Below, in pieces: positions 8,602 to 17,459 of a stretch of DNA of 64,000 nucleotides (positions are counted from its first letter, which is position 1; each line of letters starts with the position of its first letter). The position numbers were made by a program, and so were the translations under genes. Origin of the DNA: Actinomadura rifamycini DSM 43936 (lineage in GTDB: Bacteria > Actinomycetota > Actinomycetes > Streptosporangiales > Streptosporangiaceae); the NCBI RefSeq assembly GCF_000425065.1, contig NZ_AULB01000008.1, positions 248,001-312,000 on the forward strand, written 5' to 3'. Under the pieces are notes generated by a model that did no database searches, was not told the origin of the DNA, and worked only from the letters and a program-made list of their open reading frames with translations.

Positions 8602-9783
8602 GTGTCGTTGCCACCTCTGGTCGAGCCCGCAGCGGAGCTCACCCGCGACGAGGTCAACCGCTACTCGCGGCACCTGATCATCCCCGACGTCGGAATGACC
8701 GGTCAGAAGCGACTCAAGAACGCGAAGGTCCTGGTCGTGGGCGCGGGCGGCCTCGGCTCCCCGGCCCTGCTGTACCTGGCCGCCGCGGGCGTCGGCACCC
8801 TCGGCGTCATCGACTTCGACGTCGTCGACGAGTCGAACCTGCAGCGGCAGATCATCCACCGGCAGTCGTCCCTCGGCAAGCCGAAGGTCGAGTCCGCCGC
8901 CGACACCGTCCGTGAGATCAACCCGCTGATCGACGTCGTGGTCCACAACACGGCGCTCGACCGCGACAACATCATGGACATCTTCTCCGGCTACGACCTC
9001 ATCCTGGACGGCACCGACAACTTCGCCACCCGCTACATGGTGAACGACGCGGCCGTCCTGCTCGGCAAGCCGTACGTGTGGGGCTCCATCTACCGCTTCG
9101 ACGGCCAGGCGTCGGTGTTCTGGGCCGAGCACGGCCCGTGCTACCGCTGCCTGTACCCCGAGCCCCCGCCGCCCGGCATGGTCCCGTCGTGCGCCGAGGG
9201 CGGCGTCCTGGGCGTCCTGTGCTCGTCCATCGGGTCCATCCAGGTCAACGAGGCCATCAAGCTGCTGGCCGGCATCGGCGAGCCCATCGTCGGCCGCCTG
9301 ATGATCTACGACGCCCTGGAGATGACGTACCGCTCGGTCAAGGTCCGCAAGGACCCCGAGTGCCCGCTCTGCGGCAAGAACCCCACGCAGACCGAGCTGC
9401 TCGAGGACTACGAGGCGTTCTGCGGCGCCGTGTCCGACGAGGCCACCGCGGCCGCCAAGGACTCGACGATCTCCGTGCACGACCTCAAGGCCATGCAGGA
9501 CCGCGACGACGACATCTTCCTCGTCGACGTCCGCGAGCCGAACGAGTACGAGATCGTCTCGATCCCGGGCGCGACCCTCATCCCGAAGGGCGAGTTCCTG
9601 AACGGCTCGGCCCTCGAGCGGCTGCCGCAGGACAAGAAGATCGTCCTGCACTGCAAGTCGGGCGTCCGCTCCGCCGAGGCGCTCGCCGTGGTGAAGAGCG
9701 CCGGCTTCGGCGACGCCGTCCACGTCGGCGGCGGCGTCGTGGCCTGGGTCAACCAGATCGACCCGAGCCTCCCGTCCTACTGA
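8602..9783 (+). CDS. moeZ: adenylyltransferase/sulfurtransferase MoeZ (MoeB-rhodanese fusion)
   Basis: MoeZ adenylates the C-terminal Gly-Gly of small sulfur carriers (MoaD, ThiS, CysO class) and sulfurates them through its rhodanese domain, feeding molybdopterin, thiamine and cysteine synthesis. The N-terminal E1-like domain shows VVGAGGLGSP (about residues 46-55), the DESNLQRQ loop and catalytic-region VPSCAEGG. Zinc-type CxxC pairs (CYRC, CPLC) are retained. The rhodanese domain has active-site HCKSGVRS near the C terminus. I place the start at GTG 8602 because AGGAG at 8589-8593 is correctly spaced and the protein then begins SLPPLVEP at the family's usual length (393 residues). An upstream start at 8500 would add an atypical extension. 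A terminator follows. Confidence 0.93.
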   Translation: MSLPPLVEPAAELTRDEVNRYSRHLIIPDVGMTGQKRLKNAKVLVVGAGGLGSPALLYLAAAGVGTLGVIDFDVVDESNLQRQIIHRQSSLGKPKVESAADTVREINPLIDVVVHNTALDRDNIMDIFSGYDLILDGTDNFATRYMVNDAAVLLGKPYVWGSIYRFDGQASVFWAEHGPCYRCLYPEPPPPGMVPSCAEGGVLGVLCSSIGSIQVNEAIKLLAGIGEPIVGRLMIYDALEMTYRSVKVRKDPECPLCGKNPTQTELLEDYEAFCGAVSDEATAAAKDSTISVHDLKAMQDRDDDIFLVDVREPNEYEIVSIPGATLIPKGEFLNGSALERLPQDKKIVLHCKSGVRSAEALAVVKSAGFGDAVHVGGGVVAWVNQIDPSLPSY

Positions 9784-9817
9784 CGCGCCCGACCGGCGCG
9801 TCCGACCGGACGCAGCC

Positions 9818-9853
9818 GAAGGCCCCCGGAACCGCACGGTTTCGGGGGCCTTC
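9818..9853. terminator. rho-independent-type hairpin after moeZ
   Basis: Two 16-base arms (9818-9833 and 9838-9853) pair with a single G-U wobble around a GCAC loop. It lies 35 bases after the moeZ stop and 45 bases before the convergent MFS stop, so it probably ends both transcripts. There is no clear T-tract, as is common in high-GC actinobacteria. Confidence 0.8.
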
Positions 9854-9898
9854 GCGTTCCGGGGGCTTCGCGTTCCGGGGGCGGGGCCGCCCCGGGCG

Positions 9899-11110
9899 TC
9901 AGCGGCGGAGGGCCGCGGCGCCGCGGGACGCCAGGGCGACGGCGAGCGCGGCGGCGGCCAGGGCGGCGGCGGCCAGGGCGGCGGCCAGCGCCATGAGGGG
10001 GCCGGTCCCGGCGCCGTCCGCGACGAGGCCGCCCGCGAAGGCGCCGAGGGCGATGCCGCCGTTGAAGACGCCGACGAACAGGGCGGTGACGCGCTCGGCG
10101 TCGTCCGGCGCCGCCGCGAGCAGCCACGTCTGCACGCCGACCGACACGCCGCCGTAGGCGAGCCCCCACACGACCATGAGGGCGGACGCGCCCGCGTGCG
10201 TCGTCCCGAGCAGCGGGACGAGCGCGACGGCCCCGGCGACTCCGGCGGCGAGGACGGCGAGAGTGGCGCGGGGCGCGTGCGGGGCGCGCAGGCCCGCGGC
10301 GACGTTGCCCGCGACGCCCGCGATCCCGTACAGGAGCAGCAGCGTCCCCACCGCCCCGGGGCCGAGCCCCGCGGTCTCCTCCAGCACCGGGCGGACGAAC
10401 GTGTACGCGGCGAAGTGCCCGGTGACCAGCAGGGCCGTGACGGCGAGGCCCGTCGCGACGGCCGGGCGCCCGCCGAGCCGGCGCGCGGCGCGGCCCCCGA
10501 GCGTCCGGTCGGGTGCCGGGAGGCGCGGCAGCAGCGCGGCCATCGCGGCCGCGACGGCGGCCGCGAGGCAGGCGACGGCGACGAACGCGGCCCGCCACCC
10601 CGCCGCCGCCTCGACGAACGCGGCCGCCGGCACCCCGAGGACGGACGCCGCCGCGACCCCGCCGAAGATCGTCGACGTCGCGGCGGCCACGGCGGGCGGC
10701 GGGACGAGCCGGGGCGCGAGGCCCGCGGCGAGCGCCCACACGCCGCCCATGCCGAGCCCGACGAGGACGCGGGCCGCGAGCAGGACGCCGAAGTTCGGCG
10801 CCCACGCGGCGAGCAGGTTCGCCGCCGCGAGCAGCAGCATGAGGACGATCAGGGCGGTGCGGCGGTCGGCGCGGCCGGCGGCGCGCGGGACGAGCGGGGC
10901 GGTCACCGCGGCGACGACGCCCGTGGCGGTGAGGGTCCAGCCGGCGGCGCCCGCGCCGACCCCGAGGGACGCGCCGATCGGTGTGAGCAGGGCGACGGGC
11001 GCCATCTCGGCGGTGACGACCGTGAACGTGCCGGCCGCGACCGCGGCGACGGACGCGCGGCTTCCGGCGCGCGCGTCCGCCCGGACCGGCTTGTCGGAGA
11101 CTTCGTGCAT
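9899..11110 (-). CDS. MFS transporter, drug-efflux (DHA1-like) type
   Basis: This roughly 403-residue, Ala/Val/Leu-rich protein has about 12 predicted membrane helices. An MFS loop-2 signature is recognisable (PRAAGRADRR after TM2), and the helix-4 segment LLAARVLVGLGMGGVW is typical of the AraJ/YdhP/NepI-like efflux group. Starts at 11161, 11119 and 11110 are possible. I prefer 11110 or 11119 because the 11161 start would lie directly on the LysR-type operator at 11168-11182 and has no ribosome site. It is divergent from a LysR regulator, which very likely controls it. The substrate (drug, nucleoside or sugar) cannot be read from the sequence. Confidence 0.85.
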   Translation of the reverse strand: MHEVSDKPVRADARAGSRASVAAVAAGTFTVVTAEMAPVALLTPIGASLGVGAGAAGWTLTATGVVAAVTAPLVPRAAGRADRRTALIVLMLLLAAANLLAAWAPNFGVLLAARVLVGLGMGGVWALAAGLAPRLVPPPAVAAATSTIFGGVAAASVLGVPAAAFVEAAAGWRAAFVAVACLAAAVAAAMAALLPRLPAPDRTLGGRAARRLGGRPAVATGLAVTALLVTGHFAAYTFVRPVLEETAGLGPGAVGTLLLLYGIAGVAGNVAAGLRAPHAPRATLAVLAAGVAGAVALVPLLGTTHAGASALMVVWGLAYGGVSVGVQTWLLAAAPDDAERVTALFVGVFNGGIALGAFAGGLVADGAGTGPLMALAAALAAAALAAAALAVALASRGAAALRR

Positions 11111-11167
11111 GCCGTCCATCCCACGGCCGGGGCGGGCGCCGAACAACGGCCGATCCCTCATGCTTCA

Positions 11168-11182
11168 ATGAGCCGGGCTCAT
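11168..11182. promoter_or_regulatory. LysR-type operator (T-N11-A palindrome)
   Basis: ATGAGCCGGGCTCAT is a perfect 7-bp inverted repeat around one central base and contains the T-N11-A LTTR box (T 11169, A 11181). It sits between the divergent MFS and lysR genes, about 25 bases before the lysR start, the normal place for autoregulation and partner control. Confidence 0.75.
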
Positions 11183-11206
11183 CGATGCAGGCGGGAGGGG
11201 GTCGCC

Positions 11207-12091
11207 GTGGCGGGGCTGGAGATCCGGGAGCTGGAGTGCTTCCTCGTGCTGGCCGAGGAGCTGCACTTCGGCCGGGCGGGCGAGCGCCTCTACGTGTCGC
11301 AGAGCCGGGTCAGCCAGCTGCTGCGGTCGCTGGAGACCCGGATCGGCGCGCGGCTGGTCGAGCGGACGAGCCGCCGGGTGCGGCTGACGGCGTTCGGGGA
11401 GGCGTTCGCGGCGTCGCTGCGGCCCGCCTACGGCGCCCTCGCGGGGGTCGTCGAGGAGGCGCGGGCGACCGCCCGCGGGCGCACCCGCGTCGGTTTCCAG
11501 GGCGCGGTGTACGAGCAGGTCACGCGGGCGATCGCGGAGCTGCGCCGGGACCGGCCGGAGCACCGGGTCGACATCGCCGAGCTCCCGCTCGGCGACCCGT
11601 TCGGGGCGCTGCGGCGCGGCGAGGTGGACGCGGCGGTGGTGCTGCTGCCCGTGCGGGAGCCCGATCTCACGGTCGGCGCGGTGTTCTCGCGGCGGCCGCT
11701 GACGCTGGCCGTCCCGGCCGGGCATCCGTTCGCCCGCCGGGCGCGGCTGGCGGCCGAGGACCTCGCCCGCACCGCGCTGATCCCGGTGGAGGGGCCGGCG
11801 CCGGACTACTGGCGGCGGTTCCACTGCCCCGCGACGACGCCGGACGGCCGCGCGATCCCGCACGAGGACGGCGTCCGCACGCTGCAGGAGGGGCTCACGC
11901 AGGTCGGGGCGGGACGCGGCGCGATGCTGCTGTGCGACGCGACGGCGCGCCTCAACCGGCGCGGCGACGTCGCGTTCGTCCCGGTCGGGGGCCTGCCGGA
12001 GTCGGCGCTCGGGCTGGTGTGGGCCGGGGACGGGACGGCCGCGGCGCGGGCGCTCGCCGCGGCGGTTCAGGCGTCGGACGGCGGCGTGTAG
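11207..12091 (+). CDS. LysR family transcriptional regulator
   Basis: This 294-residue protein has the standard LTTR layout. The N-terminal winged helix (about residues 3-62) reads LECFLVLAEELHFGRAG followed by SQSRVSQLLRSLE, typical of the ArgP/CbbR-like wHTH. A periplasmic-binding-protein-like effector domain covers about 85-290. The GTG at 11207 is preceded by GGGAGG and gives the family's normal N terminus. It is divergent from the MFS gene with a T-N11-A palindrome between them, so it probably controls that exporter. Its last 25 bases overlap the convergent tetR gene. The inducer is not predictable. Confidence 0.88.
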   Translation: MAGLEIRELECFLVLAEELHFGRAGERLYVSQSRVSQLLRSLETRIGARLVERTSRRVRLTAFGEAFAASLRPAYGALAGVVEEARATARGRTRVGFQGAVYEQVTRAIAELRRDRPEHRVDIAELPLGDPFGALRRGEVDAAVVLLPVREPDLTVGAVFSRRPLTLAVPAGHPFARRARLAAEDLARTALIPVEGPAPDYWRRFHCPATTPDGRAIPHEDGVRTLQEGLTQVGAGRGAMLLCDATARLNRRGDVAFVPVGGLPESALGLVWAGDGTAAARALAAAVQASDGGV

Positions 12092-12783
12092 GGCAGGTGC
12101 AGGATCCCGCCGAGTTCGGCGAGCATGAGCTCGAACATCGGCTCGGGGTCGTCGAGGGCGAACTCGAGGTGGCCGAAGACCTCGAGGCTGACGCCGCCCT
12201 GCAGGCGGATCCAGCACTTGAGGAACTGCAGGACGACGCCCAGCGGGAGCGAGACGCCGAGGTCGGCGCGGTAGCGGGCGAGCTGCTCGCGCAGGCCGGC
12301 GGGGATGTCCTCGTCGGCCGGGACGGGGAACGGCCGCTTCTGCCACAGGTCGAGGAACAGCGACATGAACGTCCAGCCGAAGCGGCGGGCGCACTCCTGG
12401 GCGAAGTCCGTCTCGTCCCGGTGGCCGGCGCCGCGGACGGGGACGCCGAACAGCAGCCCGTACTCGCGGGGGTGCGCGAGGGCCCAGCGGCGGAACTGCC
12501 GCGCGACGGCCAGGAACTTGGCGCTCATGTCGTCCGGCGGGACGGCCTTGGCGGCGCCCATCAGCTCGGCGGTGAGCTCGGTGAAGATCTCGCCGATGAG
12601 GTGGCGGAGCAGTTCGCCGTGGCTGCCGAAGTAGCGGTACAGGGCGGGCGCCGTCATCCCCATCTCGCGGGCGATGGCGCGGAGCGTCACCGCGTCCGGC
12701 CCCTGCTCGATGAGGATGCGGCGGGCGGTGTCGGAGATCTCCCGGACCGTCGCCGCCCGCACCCGGTCTCGCCGTGTCGCCAC
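12067..12783 (-). CDS. TetR/AcrR family regulator (TetR_C_13-like), divergent from MMPL
   Basis: This 238-residue protein carries an N-terminal TetR helix-turn-helix (about residues 15-60: TARRILIEQGPDAVTLRAIA, then MTAPALYRYFGS). The C-terminal helical ligand domain, with a WALAHPREYGLLFG segment, matches the TetR_C_13/WHG type. The start is GTG at 12783. It is divergent from the MMPL transporter, and the intergenic region holds three related half-sites (12859-12908), which is the classic repressor-exporter arrangement. The 3' end overlaps the convergent lysR gene by 25 bases. The ligand is probably lipid-like or hydrophobic given the MMPL partner; that is inference. Confidence 0.88.
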   Translation of the reverse strand: MATRRDRVRAATVREISDTARRILIEQGPDAVTLRAIAREMGMTAPALYRYFGSHGELLRHLIGEIFTELTAELMGAAKAVPPDDMSAKFLAVARQFRRWALAHPREYGLLFGVPVRGAGHRDETDFAQECARRFGWTFMSLFLDLWQKRPFPVPADEDIPAGLREQLARYRADLGVSLPLGVVLQFLKCWIRLQGGVSLEVFGHLEFALDDPEPMFELMLAELGGILHLPYTPPSDA

Positions 12784-12858
12784 CTGCGTCGCCCTCCCTC
12801 CGTCCGCCGGCCGCCCCCGGCCGTCCCCGCATGATCCCGCAAAAACACCATTGACGAA

Positions 12859-12908
12859 AGTGAACGCCGTATGCCAAGTTTACGGCGTTCGCAGTTAACG
12901 GCATTCAC
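12859..12908. promoter_or_regulatory. three half-site operator between tetR and mmpL
   Basis: A perfect 10-bp inverted repeat (GAACGCCGTA at 12862-12871, TACGGCGTTC at 12881-12890) is followed by a third half-site ACGGCATTCAC at 12898-12908, in direct orientation 16 bases after the second. AGTGAACGCCGT at 12859 and ACGGCATTCACT at the far end also pair with one mismatch. This fits cooperative TetR dimers covering the divergent promoter. TTGACG at 12851-12856 could be a -35 element, but no good -10 is seen. Confidence 0.7.
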
Positions 12909-12938
12909 TCTTGTGACCGAGTGTAATGGGGGTCAACG

Positions 12939-15122
12939 GTGTTCGACCGATGGGGACGATGGGTGGACCGGCGCCGCCGGTGGGTGCTCGCCGTCGCGGG
13001 CGCCGCGCTGGTGTTCGCGGGCGTGTGGGGAACCGGCGTGTTCGGCGCGCTGTCCCCGACCGGCGGCTTCGACACGCCGGGCAGCGAGAGCGCCCGGGCG
13101 GCGGCGATCGCCGAACGCGACCTCGGGCGGGACGCCGCCGACGTCGTCGTCCTGTACCGGGGCGGCACGACCGTCGACGACCCCGCGTACCGGACGGCCG
13201 TCGAGGCGGCCCTCGCCGGCCTGCCGGCGGACGAGATCGCCTCGACCGCCACCTACTGGACGACCCGGGCGCCGCAGTTCGTCAGCGAGGACCGCACCGG
13301 CACCTACGCCGTCCTGCGGCTGGCCGGGGCGGACGACGCGGAGCGCGAGGAGAGCTACGAGGCGGTCCGGGACGACCTGACCCGGGTCGGCGGCGGGCTC
13401 ACCGCGCAGGTCGGCGGGGCCGTCGCCACGAACGTCGCGATCAACGAGCGGGTGTCGGGGGACATCGCGCGCGCCGAGCTGACCGCGATGCCGGTGCTGC
13501 TCGTGCTGCTGGTGCTCATCTTCGGCGGGCTGGTCGCGGCGAGCCTGCCGCTGCTGGTCGGGGGCCTGGCGATCCTCGGCTCGTTCACCGCCCTGCACGT
13601 CCTGACCTACCTGACGGACGTGTCCGTCTTCGCCGTGAACATCACGACGTTCCTCGGGCTCGGCCTCGCCATCGACTACGGGCTGTTCATGGTGAGCCGG
13701 TACCGCGAGGAGATCGCCCGCCGCGACCGCGCCGACGCGCTGGCCGCCACCATGGCCACGGCCGGGCGGACGGTCGCCGTCTCCGGCGTCACGGTCGCGG
13801 TGTCGCTGTCCGGGCTGCTGCTGTTCGACCAGAACTTCCTGCGCTCGATGGGCTACGGCGGCATCGCCACCGTGTTCGTCTGCATGATCGGCGCGCTGAC
13901 CGTGCTGCCCGCGCTGCTCGCCGTCCTCGGGCCTCGCGTCAACGCGCTGTCGTTCCGCCGCCGCGGGACGAACCGCGGCGAGAGCGGCGAGGGCTGGTGG
14001 GGACGGCTCGCGCGCAGCGTCATGCGCCGCCCGGTGGTCTACGCCGTCGCGACCGTCGCGCTCCTGCTCGCCCTCGGCGCCCCCTTCCTGCGCATCAACT
14101 GGGGCGGCGTGGACGCCAAGGTCCTGCCGGCGGACGCGGAAGCCCGGGTCGTCGCGGAAGCCCTCGAGACGGACTACCCGCGCAACGCGACGAGCCCCGT
14201 CGAGGCCGTGGTGACCGGGACGTCCGACCGGGCCGCGATCCAGGCGTATGGGGACCGGCTGGCCGCCCTCGACGGCGTCACCGGCGCCGCCGTCACCGGC
14301 TCGAACGGCGACGGCGGCACCACCCGCATCGCGCTCGCCTACACCGCCGACCCGAACAGCGCCGCGGCCCGCGACCTGGTCGAACGCGCCCGGGACGTCC
14401 CGCCGCCGCCCGGCGCTGACGCGCACGTCGGGGGCGCCACCGCGGCCGTCGTCGACCAACTCGCGAGCGTCGGCGCGACGCTGCCGCTGGTCGGGCTGCT
14501 CGTCGGCGCGGCGACGTTCGCGCTGCTGTTCCTGGCGTTCGGGTCGGTGGTGCTGCCGCTCAAGGCGATCGCGATGAACGCGCTGTCGCTCGCCGCGGCG
14601 TTCGGCGTCGTCGTGCTGGTCTTCCAGGACGGCAACCTGTCCGGCCTCCTGGACTTCACCGCCACCGGGGCGATCGCGCCCGCGATGCCGATCCTCATGC
14701 TCGCGATGCTGTTCGGCATCTCGATGGACTACGAGGTGTTCCTGCTGTCGCGCGTCCGCGAGCAGTACGACCTCACCGGCTCCAACACGGCGGCGGTCGC
14801 GGCCGGCGTGCAGCGCACGGGCGCCGTCATCACCAGCGCGGCGCTGCTGTTCATCGTGGTCATCGGCGCGTTCGCCACGTCCGGCATCACGTTCATCAAG
14901 ATGACGGGCGTCGGGATGGTCGTCGCGATCATCGTGGACGCCACGGTCGTGCGGGCCCTGCTCGTCCCGGCGACGATGCGGCTGCTCGGCCGCGCGAACT
15001 GGTGGGCGCCCGGCCCGCTCGCCCGGTTCTACGGCCGGTACGGGATCCGGGAGGGCGACGCCCCCTCCGGCACGCCCGCCGGACCCGGGCCCGAGCCGGC
15101 GCCGCCGGTGCCGGTCCGCTGA
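12939..15122 (+). CDS. MMPL family RND transporter
   Basis: This 727-residue membrane protein has the MMPL/HpnN architecture. TM1 lies near residues 15-35, an extracellular domain at about 40-180, a block of about five helices at 185-330, a second extracellular domain at about 370-505, and a second helix block at 510-690. The paired proton-relay DY motifs are present: GLAIDYGLFMVSRYREE and GISMDYEVFLLSRVREQ. The tail is Pro-rich and cytoplasmic. Such proteins export lipids or hydrophobic compounds across the inner membrane. The start is GTG at 12939, just downstream of the three-part operator, so expression is probably repressed by the divergent TetR protein. Confidence 0.92.
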   Translation: MFDRWGRWVDRRRRWVLAVAGAALVFAGVWGTGVFGALSPTGGFDTPGSESARAAAIAERDLGRDAADVVVLYRGGTTVDDPAYRTAVEAALAGLPADEIASTATYWTTRAPQFVSEDRTGTYAVLRLAGADDAEREESYEAVRDDLTRVGGGLTAQVGGAVATNVAINERVSGDIARAELTAMPVLLVLLVLIFGGLVAASLPLLVGGLAILGSFTALHVLTYLTDVSVFAVNITTFLGLGLAIDYGLFMVSRYREEIARRDRADALAATMATAGRTVAVSGVTVAVSLSGLLLFDQNFLRSMGYGGIATVFVCMIGALTVLPALLAVLGPRVNALSFRRRGTNRGESGEGWWGRLARSVMRRPVVYAVATVALLLALGAPFLRINWGGVDAKVLPADAEARVVAEALETDYPRNATSPVEAVVTGTSDRAAIQAYGDRLAALDGVTGAAVTGSNGDGGTTRIALAYTADPNSAAARDLVERARDVPPPPGADAHVGGATAAVVDQLASVGATLPLVGLLVGAATFALLFLAFGSVVLPLKAIAMNALSLAAAFGVVVLVFQDGNLSGLLDFTATGAIAPAMPILMLAMLFGISMDYEVFLLSRVREQYDLTGSNTAAVAAGVQRTGAVITSAALLFIVVIGAFATSGITFIKMTGVGMVVAIIVDATVVRALLVPATMRLLGRANWWAPGPLARFYGRYGIREGDAPSGTPAGPGPEPAPPVPVR

Positions 15123-15297
15123 CCGTCCGGACAAGGGAAACGCACCACCAAGTGAGCGAAAGCGCTTGTGCTCGCCCATGAGCGGGGAGAGACTGAACGC
15201 GATTCGCCCGGCTGCCCGCGCGTGACGCGCAACCGCGACGGAGCCCGCCCGGCGTGCACTCTCACCGCTCATGGGACGTTCCCTTGGAGGCATCACC

Positions 15298-15600
15298 ATG
15301 CCCGTGCAGGCGATCACCGAGGCCGAAGAAGCCCTCGGACACCTGGAGCACCTCACCGACGTGCTGCGCTCGCGCGGCTGGACGGTCGAGGTCTCGGCCC
15401 ACGCGGACCGCTGGCCGAGCGCTCTGGTCGCCAACCCCGACATGCCCGCGATGAACGAGTCGGTCATCGCCGTCCAGGAGGGCCCCGACCGGCTCTGGAC
15501 GTACTACTACGGCTGGGGCGAGCGCATCGCGCCCTGCACGGACGCGCCCGCCGCGGCCGCCGCGCTCGTCCGGGTCCTGGCCGTGCGGCGGGACGGCTAG
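15298..15600 (+). CDS. small conserved protein of unknown function
   Basis: This 100-residue soluble protein reads through an alpha/beta pattern with a conserved-looking tryptophan/tyrosine cluster (LWTYYYGWGERIAPC). I do not recognise a family. The ATG at 15298 has a strong GGAGG at 15286-15290 with 7-base spacing, which supports it over the upstream ATG at 15271. It stands alone between mmpL and the sodC-like gene, with 175 bases of non-coding DNA before it. Confidence 0.75.
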   Translation: MPVQAITEAEEALGHLEHLTDVLRSRGWTVEVSAHADRWPSALVANPDMPAMNESVIAVQEGPDRLWTYYYGWGERIAPCTDAPAAAAALVRVLAVRRDG

Positions 15601-15769
15601 CGGGACGTCCGGCGGGGCGTCCGGCGGGCATCCGACACGCCCCGCCCAACCGCCGTGTGGCCGTCTCTTGACCAGGTCAGGGCATGTGAGTCGTGCGGCC
15701 TTCACTCTCCGTGAGGATGATCGTGAGCCACCGGTCATCGCGGACCGGTACCTACGGAGAGGAACACCC

Positions 15770-16381
15770 ATGCGACTGCCCACCCGGGCCGCCGTCACGC
15801 TGGCCGCGGCCGGCGCCGCCCTGCTGCCGTTCGCCGCGCCCGCCATGGCCTGCCCCGAGGACGACCACGGCGGCAAGGGCCACCACGGCTGGGGTCACGG
15901 CAAGGGCCACCACGACGGCGGCCACCACGGGGACAAGGGCGGCCACCACGCGCGCAAGCACGTGGTCGGCGGCCCGACGTACGTGTACGACCCCTACTTC
16001 AAGAAGGTCGACACGCAGGTCGTCACCGAACTCGACAAGCACGGCACGACCGTCCGGTTCAAGGTCGCCCACATGCCGAAGAAGTACTGGGGCAAGACGA
16101 TGGGCACGCACGTCCACGAGAACAAGTGCGGTGTGAAGCCCGACTCGTCCGGCCGCCACTACCAGAACCCGGACGCCCGCAAGCACACCCCGCTCCGCAA
16201 GAAGGAGATCTGGCTCGACTTCAAGGTCGAGAAGGGCGGCAAGGGGTACGCGACGGCCCGGGTGCCGTGGCGCGTCGACAAGAAGGACGCCCGTTCGGTC
16301 GTCATCCACCAGCACCGCACCGACCCGAAGACCGGCGACGCCGGCAAGCGCCTGATCTGCACGGACGCGGTGTTCTTCTAA
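15770..16381 (+). CDS. secreted Cu/Zn superoxide dismutase-like protein with His-rich N terminus
   Basis: This 203-residue protein has a Sec signal peptide (about residues 1-27, ending AMA before Cys). A Gly/His/Lys-rich stretch (about 33-65) could bind metal. The rest is SodC-like: THVHENKCG (two Cu ligands and the disulfide Cys), GRHYQNPD (bridging-type His), VVIHQHRTD (fourth Cu ligand) and C-terminal LICTDAVFF (second disulfide Cys). The HxGDL zinc-ligand segment of Cu,Zn-SOD is not recognisable, so a copper-only SOD, as in some actinobacteria and fungi, is more likely. I chose ATG 15770 for its GGAGAGGAA site and signal peptide. It converges on ku with a hairpin between them. Confidence 0.8.
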   Translation: MRLPTRAAVTLAAAGAALLPFAAPAMACPEDDHGGKGHHGWGHGKGHHDGGHHGDKGGHHARKHVVGGPTYVYDPYFKKVDTQVVTELDKHGTTVRFKVAHMPKKYWGKTMGTHVHENKCGVKPDSSGRHYQNPDARKHTPLRKKEIWLDFKVEKGGKGYATARVPWRVDKKDARSVVIHQHRTDPKTGDAGKRLICTDAVFF

Positions 16382-16398
16382 CCGCGGCGCGTGCCTGC

Positions 16399-16429
16399 GT
16401 GCCCGTCGCCGCGACCCGGCGGCGGGCAC
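16399..16429. terminator. hairpin between the convergent sodC-like and ku genes
   Basis: Arms GTGCCCGTCGCCG (16399-16411) and CGGCGGCGGGCAC (16417-16429) pair with one G-U wobble around a 5-base loop. The position between two convergent stops suggests a bidirectional terminator. No T-tract is present. Confidence 0.7.
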
Positions 16430-16434
16430 CGCCG

Positions 16435-17349
16435 TCACGCGGACTTGCGGCCGCGGCCCTTGGCGGGCTCCTTCTTCGCCGTCTCCTTCTTCGTCCCCCC
16501 GGACGCCTTCTTGCGGGCCGGGGCCTTCTTCGCCGGCGCCTTGCGCGCCGCCTTCTCCCCCGCCCCCGCGCCGCCGCGGCTCTTCTTCGCGGCCTCCACG
16601 CTGGCCCGCAGCGCGCTGAGCAGGTCGGCCGCGGGCTCCTCCTCGGCCTCCTCGGCGGGCCGCGCCACCTCCCGCCCCTCGACCTTCGCGTCGATGACGG
16701 CCTGCAGCGCCTCCCGGTAGGCGTCCTTGTACTCCGACGGGTCGAAGTCGCCCTCCATCGACTCGATCAGCGACGTCGCCATCGACAGCTCCTGCTTGCG
16801 GACCTCGATGTCCTCCTCCAGGAACGGGAAGTCGGGGGTGCGGACCTCGTCCGGCCACAGCATCGTCTCCAGAACGAACACGCCGCCGCGCACCCGCAGC
16901 GTCGCCAGCGACTCCCGCTGCCGCAGCGCGATCTTCACGATCGCGACCTGCCCCGAGTTCTCCAGCGCGTCCCGCAGCAGCACGTACGGCTTGGCGCCCT
17001 GCGCGTCCGGCTCCAGGTAGTACGACTTCGCGAAGTAGATCGGGTCGACCTCCTCCTGCTCGACGAACTGGAGCACGTCGATGCGGCGGCTCGTCGACAG
17101 CGGCAGGTCGGCGAAGTCCTCGTCGGTGAGGATCACCATCTCGCCGCCCGGCAGCTCGTAGCCCTTGGCGATGTCGGCGTACGCGACCTCCTCGCCGTCC
17201 ACCGAGCAGACCCGCTTGTACTTGATGCGGCCGCCGTCCTCGCGGTGCACCTGGTGGAAGCTGACGTCCCTCTGCTCGGTCGCCGAATAGACCTTCACGG
17301 GTATCGTCACCAGCCCGAACGAGATCGCGCCCTTCCAGATACTGCGCAT
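16435..17349 (-). CDS. ku: Ku homodimer protein of bacterial NHEJ
   Basis: Ku binds double-strand DNA ends and recruits LigD. The 304-residue protein begins with the diagnostic MRSIWKGAISFGLV and contains the beta-barrel core (about residues 1-255), including GYELPGGE, SYYLEPD and the DPSEYKDAYREAL segment near the end of the core. The C-terminal tail (about 265-304) is a Lys/Ala-rich low-complexity extension, known in several actinobacterial Ku proteins to add DNA binding. AAGGACACGTC upstream of the ATG is a reasonable ribosome site. It is divergent from the split ligD genes, so the three make one NHEJ locus sharing a 110-base promoter region. Confidence 0.95.
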   Translation of the reverse strand: MRSIWKGAISFGLVTIPVKVYSATEQRDVSFHQVHREDGGRIKYKRVCSVDGEEVAYADIAKGYELPGGEMVILTDEDFADLPLSTSRRIDVLQFVEQEEVDPIYFAKSYYLEPDAQGAKPYVLLRDALENSGQVAIVKIALRQRESLATLRVRGGVFVLETMLWPDEVRTPDFPFLEEDIEVRKQELSMATSLIESMEGDFDPSEYKDAYREALQAVIDAKVEGREVARPAEEAEEEPAADLLSALRASVEAAKKSRGGAGAGEKAARKAPAKKAPARKKASGGTKKETAKKEPAKGRGRKSA

Positions 17350-17459
17350 GACGTGTCCTTACCCAGCGGCATCCGCCCCTAGCGTTCCCGCCGTCGCGTT
17401 CGCGACACAACGCGCTCTTGATCCTTTTCCTTTGCGCGGGCGCCGGGTAAGACGCGGAT

